The translations under genes and the position numbers were made by a program. Shown one piece after another: positions 9,667 through 17,508 of a stretch of DNA of 64,000 nucleotides; the stretch's first letter is position 1; each line of letters starts with the position of its first letter. The stretch comes from Bacteroidota bacterium. Its GTDB lineage: Bacteria; Bacteroidota; Bacteroidia; J057; JADKCL01. The notes beneath the pieces are model-generated. The model was not told where the DNA came from, made no database searches, and saw only the letters and a list, made by a program, of their open reading frames with translations. Location of the stretch: positions 1-64,000 of the forward strand of contig JADKCL010000026.1 of the NCBI GenBank assembly GCA_016718825.1. Reading direction: 5' to 3'.

Positions 9667-10410
9667 TCAGGAATTGGCTGATGCAGGGCGAAGTGGATCG
9701 TTAGGCTGCTGATCCATCTCCAACTCCTTGATCACCATGATTTTTTGCCAGATTTTCTGGCTGAGGCTGGTTGTCAGTTCCTCGACTTCATTCACGGTTT
9801 GTAGTACCACGCTGTCGTCGATGGCTTGAGCATAGAGCGCGCCTACTTTACTTGTAAGCGATAGCATTTCGCTGCAATAGTCGAGATAGCGGGTCAATTG
9901 AGCAGGTGTCAGATCCACTTTTGGCGAATGTTCCGTGTTTTGGGAGATTTGCCGACTCGGATCCTTGACCAGTTGATGCATGTCGATCACGTGGGCAATC
10001 GCCCGTAATTCGTAGAGAACCTTGAGGGCACGGCTGCGTTTGACACGGTTCTCGACGCTGAAAAGGAAGAAGACTGCCGCACCAATCAGGACCACATCGT
10101 TCAATCCCGCCTCCGAAATCTGCACCAAGTCGCCGACGGTGAAGTTCCCGCTTGCTACCTTAAACGTCGAAATGGTGTACAGCAGGATGGCGACCATCAA
10201 GACGATGATGCTGCCGATGCCGATTCGAATCCAAAGCTTGGGGGTTTTGATCCATTCAATGCGTTGCCGCGTGACCTCTGCGAGGTCCTCCAATTCCTTG
10301 CAGACCTTGCCCAATCCGGAACCCGGAAACCGGTCTTCGATGCGCAACTCGAGGTGGCGAATCGTTTCGATCACCTTTTTAACATCGAGACTGCGGTAGC
10401 GGGTGCCCAT
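9667..10410 (-). CDS. Hypothetical membrane protein with two transmembrane segments
   Basis: 247 residues. A cytoplasmic-looking N-terminal helix region (VIETIRHLELRIEDRF) is followed by two hydrophobic segments (WIRIGIGSIIVLMVAILLYTI; DVVLIGAAVFFLFSVEN) and a long helical C-terminal region with charged heptads. No catalytic motif is visible. It is the last gene of a minus-strand group with the YchJ-like gene; once the frame break in that gene is accounted for, about 50 bp separate them. Confidence 0.75.
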   Translation of the reverse strand: MGTRYRSLDVKKVIETIRHLELRIEDRFPGSGLGKVCKELEDLAEVTRQRIEWIKTPKLWIRIGIGSIIVLMVAILLYTISTFKVASGNFTVGDLVQISEAGLNDVVLIGAAVFFLFSVENRVKRSRALKVLYELRAIAHVIDMHQLVKDPSRQISQNTEHSPKVDLTPAQLTRYLDYCSEMLSLTSKVGALYAQAIDDSVVLQTVNEVEELTTSLSQKIWQKIMVIKELEMDQQPNDPLRPASANS

Positions 10411-10461
10411 TCGAACTTTTCTTTCCTAAAAATAACGGATTCCCCTCGAATTGCCAACGGC

Positions 10462-10928
10462 TCAAGCGCCGCAGCACTTTTGTACTTCAATCCGCTGCCA
10501 CAGGGGCAAGGATCGTTGGCTCCCGGCATTTTGAGGGACTGGTGCTGCCCACTTGCATAGGTCCATTTCCCATCCACCTTTTCAAACGTCGAGCGCTCAT
10601 GAATCCCGGACAATTTTCCAGCCTCCTTCGTCCAAGCGATGAAACGCACCGTTCCCCGTTCGTCGGAGGCCTTTCCTGCCTTGGTTTCCAGCACCTCCAA
10701 CTTGAGGAACTGCGCAGATCGGCACCATTTTTCGATGGCCGCAGCTTCTTGGTAGGGCAAAATGGACGGATGGCAAGTCGCGAGAATGTACGGCACACGC
10801 ACGAGCGCATGAGCAGTGTACCGCGAACGCATCAACGCCTCCGCTGTCGGGGCAAGCGCCTGACCATCAATGTACGGCAGGCAACATTCCGCTAGTTCTT
10901 TGGTGCTTCCGCAGGGGCAGAGGGTCAT
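10462..10928 (-). CDS. YchJ/UPF0225-like SEC-C motif protein, frame broken near the 3' end
   Basis: The N-terminal SEC-C zinc motif (LCPCGSTKELAECC) is followed by the NTF2-like middle domain (ALMRSRYTAHALV, VRFIAWTKEAGKL, STFEKVDGKWTY) typical of YchJ-like proteins. The C-terminal SEC-C motif starts correctly (NDPCPCGSGLKYK) but then leaves frame. Adding one base to the A4 run (complement of TTTT at 10478-10481) gives YKKCCGA and a TGA ending at 10462, the canonical end. Unrepaired, the frame runs on to 10371 as non-homologous sequence and overlaps the next gene. The role is likely metal-dependent protein or nucleic-acid interaction. It overlaps the upstream gene by ATGA. Confidence 0.8.
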
Positions 10929-11621
10929 GGGTTTTGGATGATGTCGGTAAGGTCAATATTGAATTCAGCTTCGATCGCAGTGGGGAAGGAGAGTTCTGGA
11001 CGGTGTTTGGTCAGATAGGCGAAAAAGCGATCGCGGTCTGCTTCGCAAAGATACTCCATGACCTCCTTTAAGCGTCCGATATGCGCCTTCCGATGCACCA
11101 AGAGTTCCTCGTCATTGAGGCCTAAAAATTGGATAAGGTTACTGGCTTCTTTGTCCTCCGCATTTCTTGGATGAAATTCATCGTCTCGGTATGTCAACCT
11201 TTCATGCAGTACCTCGGGATTCTGAAAAAATGAGCTGCCATCATAGGACCTTCGCAATTTAGCGCGATTGGCCCATGGAAGCACCGCGTAGTAATTGAAA
11301 AAGTCATCTTTATACTTGATGGCAGGGTTTGAAATGTTCAATGTCAGTCGACAATAGACGTTCGGTGTAAGCGGATGCTCTTTGAGCAGTTCATTGCGTA
11401 ATGCCCTATTCTTGAGCGCGTCATGGCCGTAAACCTTGCTCTTCTTCAAAATGGGCGAATCAGGATCTTTTCGTAGAAATTTCATTAGCAGGAAAACCAT
11501 ATAGTCGTCCAAGTTCAAGGTAGGCTGTGGCAATGTCCTCTTTTTTGGAAGTATCGCCGTCTGCTTTGAGAAGGCGTTTGAGCTCCAAATATCGGCTCCA
11601 AGCCTCATTCCTTCTACCCAC
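10925..11621 (-). CDS. Conserved hypothetical protein, probably split by a frameshift
   Basis: The 3' part (10925 to ~11460) encodes a well-behaved soluble sequence ending ELSFPTAIEAEFNIDLTD. The 5' part reads best in another frame starting at GTG 11621: MGRRNEAWSRYLELKRLLKA..., which stops at 11460. The two frames are joined by removing one base at the A6 run (complement of 11541-11546) or the A4 run (11467-11470). The single-frame ORF from 11608 instead starts with unconvincing MRLGADIWSSNAFSK. No family is recognised. The stop overlaps the YchJ-like start (ATGA), implying translational coupling. Confidence 0.55.
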
Positions 11622-11665
11622 GCGCCGCTCCTTTCAACCGGGATGGGGTCGCCTCATTCCGCCTT

Positions 11666-11710
11666 GGGTTCTGGGTGGTGTGGGGTTGGGGGGGAGCGGG
11701 GGGTTCGGGG
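11666..11710 (+). other. G-rich tract with G-quadruplex potential
   Basis: Six G-runs of 3-7 bases (11666, 11673, 11682, 11688, 11698, 11707) are separated by loops of 2-6 bases. The tract lies in the 250-bp gap between two minus-strand genes. Surrounding ORFs in either strand (about 11610-11860) are low-complexity and not supported as genes. Confidence 0.6.
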
Positions 11711-11871
11711 TGCTTGTTTCTTGTGGCTCGTGCCTTCCCCGTCCCATTCGCTCCAACAAACAAACTGTCGGGCGGTCCGGATGCGTGGTCCGAACGTCTT
11801 GAAACTCTTAGCCTGCGCACGCAGATTTGAGGCGGCCACTTTTTCAGCCCAGTTAAGCACTTGTCATGAAA

Positions 11872-12315
11872 TCAACGAAGGGAATCCCCCGGATTCTCCA
11901 CCGAAACCTTCGCCAGACTGTCCTGCACCCGAAGGGAATCCTGTCGCGCCTCCTCGGTCCACTTGGCATTCCGCGCGGCGATGTTGGCGTTGTCCCAGAT
12001 GGTGATGCCGACAATGGCGCCGACCAATCCGGCGACGACAATCATCGCCAAAATCCACGGATGTTTGCGTCCAAATCGCCGAACCGGTGGGACATAGGTC
12101 AAAAACGCCCATATCGCCCAAAAAATCACGGTAGCACCGATCAATCCGATCGTCGCATCCCAATGATCTGGGAGCGGCGTTCCTTTGACTCTCAATTCCC
12201 ACCCAAATGCCGTGTTCAAGACGCTGAGAAGGCTGAACAAGGCCATCAGTCCGCCAAACAACATAGCGATGGCGCCGGCAATTCCGCCTTTTTCTTGGTT
12301 TTGCTGATTTTGCAT
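11872..12315 (-). CDS. Small hypothetical membrane protein
   Basis: 147 residues with three hydrophobic segments (GGIAGAIAMLFGGLMALFSL, WDATIGLIGATVIFWAIWAF, HPWILAMIVVAGLVGAIVG) and a charged C-terminal tail (AARNAKWTEEARQDSLRVQ). No known motif. It starts 16 bp after the ankyrin gene stop, so both are likely on one minus-strand transcript. Confidence 0.72.
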   Translation of the reverse strand: MQNQQNQEKGGIAGAIAMLFGGLMALFSLLSVLNTAFGWELRVKGTPLPDHWDATIGLIGATVIFWAIWAFLTYVPPVRRFGRKHPWILAMIVVAGLVGAIVGITIWDNANIAARNAKWTEEARQDSLRVQDSLAKVSVENPGDSLR

Positions 12316-12331
12316 CGGCTTTCGAAAGGAT

Positions 12332-13525
12332 TTATTCGGAGGCAGCCTTCAAAAATGCTGCAACTTCCTTGTGATCGTTGAGTTTTGCAATGTCGGCAGC
12401 GCGGTAGCCATTGGGGCCTTTGCGTGTTTTGGGATTTGCGCCTGCCTCAACCAAGAGCTTGACCATTTCCATGTCGCCTTGTTGTGCGGCAATCATCAAT
12501 GGTGTAGTGAATTGGTCGTCAGCGAGTTCTGGTTGTGCCTCATGGCTGAGCAGGATACGGGCGACATCGTGTTGGCTTGTATAGGCGGTCAAAATCAACG
12601 GCGAAAGACCGTCGTAATCTTGAAGATTGACGTCTGCGCCCTTGTCGATCATCAGAATGACCGCAACTGTGTTGCCCAGTTCAGAGGCAGCCATGAGGGG
12701 TGTAAGCCCCGACTTGTCTTGGGCGTCCACGTGCGCACCGCGTGTGAGCAGGAGTTGCAGGATTTCGACGTGGCCATTGGTGGCGGCAACATGTAGCGGT
12801 GTGATCTGCTCGATTCCTTTTTCAGCATCTGTGGCGCGGATATTCACGTCGGCACCTTTGTCCAGCAGGGCTTCGACGACAGCAACCTGCTTGCGGGCCG
12901 CAGCCATGACCAACGCCGGAATGCTTCGTTTGCTCCGTGCATCGGGTTTTGCGCCCGCCTTGATCATCTCCAACGCAACTGATTCTTCGTGGTTTTGGAT
13001 GGCATTCAGCAATTTTGCATTGAGGTTGTCTTGCTGCGAACCCGTTTTTGCGACCTCGATGTCTTCTTCCTTGGTGAATTTGGGTTTGGCACCCGCTTCC
13101 AGCAGAAGCCCCATGACTTCGGTATGGCCGCTTTCGGCGCAAAGCATCAAGGCGGTGAATCCATTTTTGTCGATGGCTTCCAAATTGGGACTTTTGGCAA
13201 GCAAAACCTGCGCGATCTCGAATTGCCCGTTTTTGGCGGCCATCATCATCGCATTGGTACCTTCCTCGTCTGCCGCGGAAATTGACGCGCCTCTGTCCAA
13301 ATAAATGATCACCAAGGGTGTATGGCCCAATTTGGTGGCGAGCAGAAGGGGTGTGCGACCGTTGCCGTCATGGCATTCGAGTTTTGCGCCTTTGCCCAAT
13401 GCGGCCATTGCCTCTTCCAGGTCGCCGACAATACTTGCCCGCAGCAAATCATTTTCAGCTGCAGTCTGCGCTTGAAGGCTTACGGCCGCCAAAACCATCA
13501 AAAATCCGAACCAGAGTCTTTTCAT
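12332..13525 (-). CDS. Exported ankyrin-repeat protein
   Basis: 397 residues with signal peptide MKRLWFGFLMVLAAVSLQAQ. The rest is a solenoid of about ten ankyrin repeats, for example GRTPLLLATKLGHTPLVII, GFTALMLCAESGHTEVMGLL and ITPLHVAATNGHVEILQLLL. One repeat (about residues 155-185, KFTKEEDIEVAKTGSQQD) carries an insert. The function is protein-protein interaction in the periplasm or at the surface; the partner is unknown. Upstream (13526-13714) is the divergent spacer toward the SPFH gene. It holds a small hairpin (CCTGTTT/AAACAGG near 13575-13592) and inverted copies of CACCATGGA (13600) and TCCATGGTG (13638), of unknown role. Confidence 0.88.
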   Translation of the reverse strand: MKRLWFGFLMVLAAVSLQAQTAAENDLLRASIVGDLEEAMAALGKGAKLECHDGNGRTPLLLATKLGHTPLVIIYLDRGASISAADEEGTNAMMMAAKNGQFEIAQVLLAKSPNLEAIDKNGFTALMLCAESGHTEVMGLLLEAGAKPKFTKEEDIEVAKTGSQQDNLNAKLLNAIQNHEESVALEMIKAGAKPDARSKRSIPALVMAAARKQVAVVEALLDKGADVNIRATDAEKGIEQITPLHVAATNGHVEILQLLLTRGAHVDAQDKSGLTPLMAASELGNTVAVILMIDKGADVNLQDYDGLSPLILTAYTSQHDVARILLSHEAQPELADDQFTTPLMIAAQQGDMEMVKLLVEAGANPKTRKGPNGYRAADIAKLNDHKEVAAFLKAASE

Positions 13526-13714
13526 TCGCCCAATCTAAAGTTCACTTCAGTTTTGGCAAAAATCGTTCCGCAATCCTGTTTCTGCAAACAGGTTTTGTCC
13601 ACCATGGACATTGGACAATTTTTCTCCAAAATCTTCATCCATGGTGATAGCAATTTCGTAAAGATGGATAGCTATTAAATAGTAGTTGATAGTATTACTT
13701 TAGTGTTAACGAAA

Positions 13715-14563
13715 ATGAAACTCGAAAAAAATTACACAGCAAAACCCGGTATGCCTTTTATCGCCTTGGTATTGGCAATGCTTGGCGGTTCGATCGCGGG
13801 AATCATCCTGTTGCATTCCGCTTGGTTTGCCATCGGCATCACGTTGGCGGTGATTCTCTCGCTCGGATTTATCGTGGTTCAGCCCAATCATTCGGTCGTT
13901 TTGGTCTTTTTTGGAACCTACAAAGGCACCTTGAAAGACAATGGAATTTGGTGGGTCAATCCATTTTTCTCCAAGAAATCGGTTTCCCTTCGCGCACGCA
14001 ACCTCGACCGCGAACCGGTGAAAGTCAACGACAAACTCGGCAACCCGATTATGATCGGCGTCGTTTTGGTATGGCGTGTGCAGGATACCTACAAGGCAGC
14101 GTTGGAGGTGGATTCCTACGAAAACTTCGTCAAGATCCAGAGTGAATCGGCCATCCGTCAACTCGCGACGCACTTTGCCTACGACAAATTTGACGACGAG
14201 GAAACCGATATCTCGCTGCGCGATGGGGGAGAAGAGGTGAATGGAATCCTCGAAGAAACCTTGCGTCACCGCTTGGAAATCGCCGGCATCGAAGTCATTG
14301 AAGCACGAATCGCCTACCTCGCTTATGCACAGGAGATTGCAGGTGCAATGTTGCAAAGGCAGCAGGCCACGGCGATCGTGGCAGCTCGCAAGAAGATCGT
14401 TGAAGGTGCTGTGAGCATGGTCGAAATGGCTTTGCATCAACTCAGCGAAAAGGACGTCGTGCATCTCGACGATGCCAAAAAAGCCGCCATGGTCACCAAC
14501 CTGATGGTGGTCCTTTGCTCAGACCGCGCCGCAACGCCGATGGTCAATGCAGGCGTGGAATAG
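13715..14563 (+). CDS. SPFH/band 7 domain membrane protein
   Basis: 282 residues from ATG 13715; a GTG at 13703 is an alternative. Two adjacent hydrophobic segments (PFIALVLAMLGGSIAGIILL; WFAIGITLAVILSLGFIVV) precede a band 7 domain: PNHSVVLVFFGTYKGTL, DREPVKVNDKLGNPIMIG, LVWRVQDTYKAALEV, and the helical AYLAYAQEIAGAMLQRQQA. SPFH proteins form large oligomeric membrane assemblies linked to membrane microdomains and protein quality control. No NfeD-like partner or protease is adjacent. It is convergent with the lipoprotein gene. Confidence 0.9.
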   Translation: MKLEKNYTAKPGMPFIALVLAMLGGSIAGIILLHSAWFAIGITLAVILSLGFIVVQPNHSVVLVFFGTYKGTLKDNGIWWVNPFFSKKSVSLRARNLDREPVKVNDKLGNPIMIGVVLVWRVQDTYKAALEVDSYENFVKIQSESAIRQLATHFAYDKFDDEETDISLRDGGEEVNGILEETLRHRLEIAGIEVIEARIAYLAYAQEIAGAMLQRQQATAIVAARKKIVEGAVSMVEMALHQLSEKDVVHLDDAKKAAMVTNLMVVLCSDRAATPMVNAGVE

Positions 14564-14570
14564 TTGTAAG

Positions 14571-14698
14571 TGAAAAGTGAAAAGTGAAAAGTTCGGTTGG
14601 AGCCCAATCGAACTTTTCATTTATAGCTTTCCGCTTTTCACTTATAGCTTTTCACTTATAGCTTTCCGCTTTTCACTTATAGCTTTTCACTTTTCACT
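14571..14698. repeat. Heptamer-type GTGAAAA repeats with bidirectional terminator hairpin
   Basis: Direct GTGAAAA units (14571-14590) are mirrored by inverted TTTTCAC units (about 14634-14698). Between them lies a stem AAAAGTTCGGTTGG (14587-14600) / CCAATCGAACTTTT (14604-14617) with one G-T mismatch and an AGC loop; A- and T-tracts on both sides suit termination of both convergent genes. The repeat runs into the last codons and stop (14687-14689) of the lipoprotein gene. Related GTGAAAA repeats occur at 54908-54945. Confidence 0.8.
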
Positions 14699-15622
14699 CA
14701 ATACGTATTTGCCGTTCTGGATCTTGTACCGGAGTGTCTCGGAGAATTTGACAATCGGACCATCGCCGTCGTGGCCGTCCTTGGGGCGGGTGCCTTTGCG
14801 GGTGAGGATCAATTCGAAGGGCGCACCGGCTTCCTTTTCCTGAAAGCTGATTTCTGTATCATATTTGAATGCCCCAGGTTCCGTTTTGGGATCGGCAAAC
14901 ATGCCTTCGTTGTTGTAGCTCGTGTTTTCCGTGAGGAGAATGTTGAATTTCCCGTCCACAAGACCCAAAATTTCGATTTGCCTTTCCGTGATCCCCTGCG
15001 CCGTATAGCCGTCGTTGAAGATCACGCCGTACATGTCGGGCCCGATTTTTACGAGTTTGTTGGCGGGCAACTGCCCCCACGAACCCATTTCGCCGAGGTC
15101 TTTTTGGAGGGCTTCAATAAACCAGGCTCCGTCAATTTGCTGAAACATCGCCGCCCCGAGGATGGGTGCGCAGGCATGGCAATCTTCCCAACCGTCCTTC
15201 TCTCGGCTCAAAGTTTCGGTAAGCAGGAGCATCTTTTTCCCTTGGCTTGTTTCCAACGGATAAGAACCCGCAGCGCGGGTAAACAAAACGCCTTTTCCCG
15301 CAGCCTTGCTTTCAAATCGTTTGGCTTCGTGCGGCTTGCAGACCCATTGCGAACATTCGATGTTCTTGTCATAGAGTCCGAAGATCACCTCCATTGCGGC
15401 CGGCACTGTAAATGCGCCTTCGATGTATTGTTTGTGCGAGGAGTCGTCGGCACTGCTGTCCGTTCGCACGACACTCAATGCATTCGAGGTCGAATCCCCT
15501 CCATTGAGTGCGGTCGTATCGGTTCCGGTGCTATCCGTACTCCCGTTGGGATACGTGTCGGCGGTGGGTTGACAGGCCGTCAGCGACACAACAAGCAACC
15601 CCAAAAGCAAGCGATTTTTCAT
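14687..15622 (-). CDS. Hypothetical lipoprotein
   Basis: 311 residues; lipobox LTAC within MKNRLLLGLLVVSLTAC, then a Thr/Ser/Asp-rich spacer (QPTADTYPNGSTDSTG) typical of anchored lipoproteins. The folded part contains CSQWVCKPHEAKRF and WEDCHACAPILGAAMF with paired cysteines, and a likely beta-rich C-terminal half (ITERQIEILGLVDGKFNILL). No family is recognised with confidence. The C-terminal residues overlap the GTGAAAA repeat array, so repeat slippage could change its end. Confidence 0.78.
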   Translation of the reverse strand: MKNRLLLGLLVVSLTACQPTADTYPNGSTDSTGTDTTALNGGDSTSNALSVVRTDSSADDSSHKQYIEGAFTVPAAMEVIFGLYDKNIECSQWVCKPHEAKRFESKAAGKGVLFTRAAGSYPLETSQGKKMLLLTETLSREKDGWEDCHACAPILGAAMFQQIDGAWFIEALQKDLGEMGSWGQLPANKLVKIGPDMYGVIFNDGYTAQGITERQIEILGLVDGKFNILLTENTSYNNEGMFADPKTEPGAFKYDTEISFQEKEAGAPFELILTRKGTRPKDGHDGDGPIVKFSETLRYKIQNGKYVLSEK

Positions 15623-15795
15623 GGACAGTATTTTCTGTGATCGAAATTAGGGAAAATTCGATGGATGCGTTGCATTGGGGCAAAGATCATCGCGCATGTC
15701 GGACGGTGTTTTGGAATTTTGACGCTGTCTGGTTTATTTCGAATGTCGATGAAACCTCTTCACAGACATTCACCTTTCATACATCTGAATTTATT

Positions 15796-16662
15796 ATGGG
15801 CCTGTTTTCCAATCTTTTCGGCAAAAAAGCCACATCTGAAACGCCGTCGACGGGACAAAAGCCCCAACATGGCCAAAGCGGAATCTCCTTGATGCTGTTG
15901 TTTGAAAAGGTGCCTTGCTTTGACAAGGAAGTTTTGGAGGCCGCTTTGCAATCGAGGTTTGGCCCTGTCTTGACATCGTCAGGTCTTGCATTCTCCGCTG
16001 ATGGAGGTTTCGGCAAGCTCCAATTCGGAGAAGATGAAATGATGCTGGCGCAATTGAATATTCCAATGCCGGAGCAAGTCACTCGGCCGATTCTTTCGGT
16101 TTGCCATTTCGCGGAGGTTGAAAAGCAGCAGTTTTACCGTAGTCAGTGCCACTTTTTGCTGAGCTACAAAGGCACAGCTGCAACGCCGATCGATGCCATG
16201 GACCGGATTTACCAAGTCATCTCGACCTTGATCCAATTGGATGGAAGTGCGATCGGTGTGGTAAATGAAAGCGCGATGACGGCGCATCCGATCCGCATGA
16301 TGGCTGAAATCGAACGGGAGCGCAACCAACTCAAGGGTCCGGCGATGCCTGTGTTGACTTGGATGGCTTGGACAGGTGGCTGCGTGAAATATGTGCTGGA
16401 TGCCAATCATATCTGGTTTGTCACCAAGGGGAACCATCAATTCGGCTTGCCGGAATTGGCCTATTTTGGCGGACCTTCAGAAGGAAACAGTACCATGGAG
16501 CTCTTCAATCCGCTGTTTTCCTACATGTATTTCTATCAGGCGAAATTGGCACCCGGCCACACGGCTGACCTCGGAAAGCACAAGTTGCGGTTCAGCGAAT
16601 TGAAGGAATACAAGGACCTGATGGAAGGCAAATTGGGCACTTTGGTGGTCAACAAGCGGTAA
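15796..16662 (+). CDS. DUF4261-like protein
   Basis: 288 residues from ATG 15796 (MGLFSNLFGKKATS). A longer frame from 15508 runs through the divergent lipoprotein 5' end and has poor sequence. The C-terminal part (IWFVTKGNHQFGLPELAYF, then SYMYFYQAKLAPGHTADLG) matches the pattern of DUF4261, whose function is unknown. The N-terminal part (ISLMLLFEKVPCFDKEVLEAAL) also fits that group. The stop codon at 16660-16662 directly abuts the stop of the convergent methyltransferase, leaving no spacer. Confidence 0.75.
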   Translation: MGLFSNLFGKKATSETPSTGQKPQHGQSGISLMLLFEKVPCFDKEVLEAALQSRFGPVLTSSGLAFSADGGFGKLQFGEDEMMLAQLNIPMPEQVTRPILSVCHFAEVEKQQFYRSQCHFLLSYKGTAATPIDAMDRIYQVISTLIQLDGSAIGVVNESAMTAHPIRMMAEIERERNQLKGPAMPVLTWMAWTGGCVKYVLDANHIWFVTKGNHQFGLPELAYFGGPSEGNSTMELFNPLFSYMYFYQAKLAPGHTADLGKHKLRFSELKEYKDLMEGKLGTLVVNKR

Positions 16663-17451
16663 TTATTTGCCAGCTTTGTTGCTTGGAAACGCCATGTTCC
16701 AAGCCAGAATAGATGCTGCGGTGGCGGCATTGAGGCTTTCGGCGTTGCCGATGCGCGGAATCGTCACGCGACGGAGGCCATCCATCGCAGCAATTTCGGA
16801 GGAAACACCCAAAGCTTCGTTTCCGAGCAACACGAAGGGCCGTTCAGCGAGATTTATTTGCTCCAAGGATTCACCTTCCATGTCTGCGCACCAAATCAGC
16901 TTTGCATTACGCCGAATCCATTCTTCCAGATTGCTCAAAAGGTAAAGACGCACACGAAAAAGCGATCCCATGGAACTGCGCAACACCTTGGGGTTGAACG
17001 GATCCACCGTGCCGGGACCGCAAATCAGGCTTGGCATGCCAAACCAATCACTTGTGCGAAGGATCGTTCCCAGGTTACCAGGATCTTGAATTGCAGCCAA
17101 GACAAAGGCTGGACCTTGCGGCAATGTATCAACGGGGGCATCGAGATGGCATAACGGAGCTCCCGGAAACCGCAAAACAGTCAAAATGCCCTCCGGGCTG
17201 ACCTGCGTGGTCAGTTTTTTGAAATCATCGGGGCTTGCTTCATGACAGAGGTTCAGAGGCAGGGCAAGATCATCGGGAATTTCGGTTCCTTTTTGAACCA
17301 CAATCGCCTCGATCTGATAGTCGGAGGCCATGGCCTCCCTGCACATCTTCAGCCCTTCGGCGACAAACAACCCCTCCTCATACCGGATTTTTTTGAGCTG
17401 TAGGCCCGTAAAAAGTCGTAATTTCGCCTTGGAAAGTGCCTGCATCGCCAT
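16663..17451 (-). CDS. TrmH/SpoU-family RNA methyltransferase
   Basis: 262 residues from ATG 17451 (MAMQALSKAKLRLFTGLQLKK); a second ATG lies at 17445. The N-terminal RNA-binding region has RYEEGLFVAEGLKMCREAM. The SPOUT knot motifs are all present: DPGNLGTILRTSDWFG (motif 1), FVLLGNEALGVSSEI (motif 2) and IPRIGNAESLNAATAASIL (motif 3). It should 2'-O-methylate a ribose in rRNA or tRNA using S-adenosylmethionine; the target base is not inferable. It is divergent from the tamL-type gene, an arrangement I recall from other Bacteroidota. Confidence 0.92.
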   Translation of the reverse strand: MAMQALSKAKLRLFTGLQLKKIRYEEGLFVAEGLKMCREAMASDYQIEAIVVQKGTEIPDDLALPLNLCHEASPDDFKKLTTQVSPEGILTVLRFPGAPLCHLDAPVDTLPQGPAFVLAAIQDPGNLGTILRTSDWFGMPSLICGPGTVDPFNPKVLRSSMGSLFRVRLYLLSNLEEWIRRNAKLIWCADMEGESLEQINLAERPFVLLGNEALGVSSEIAAMDGLRRVTIPRIGNAESLNAATAASILAWNMAFPSNKAGK

Positions 17452-17508
17452 TTGAAAGCCGCAAGTTACATAAAGATTTTCAACAGCACGCAGGCCTTTG
17501 GCAGGTGG

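Noticed and set aside
11654..11860. Minus-strand ORF MLNWAEKVAASNL...
   Set aside because: Its second half is the C-rich complement of the G-tract; low-complexity Pro/His/Arg sequence with no homology pattern.
15508..15795. 5' extension of the DUF4261-like gene
   Set aside because: It runs through the divergent lipoprotein 5' region and gives an Arg/Cys/Trp-rich sequence unlike a protein N-terminus; ATG 15796 fits better.
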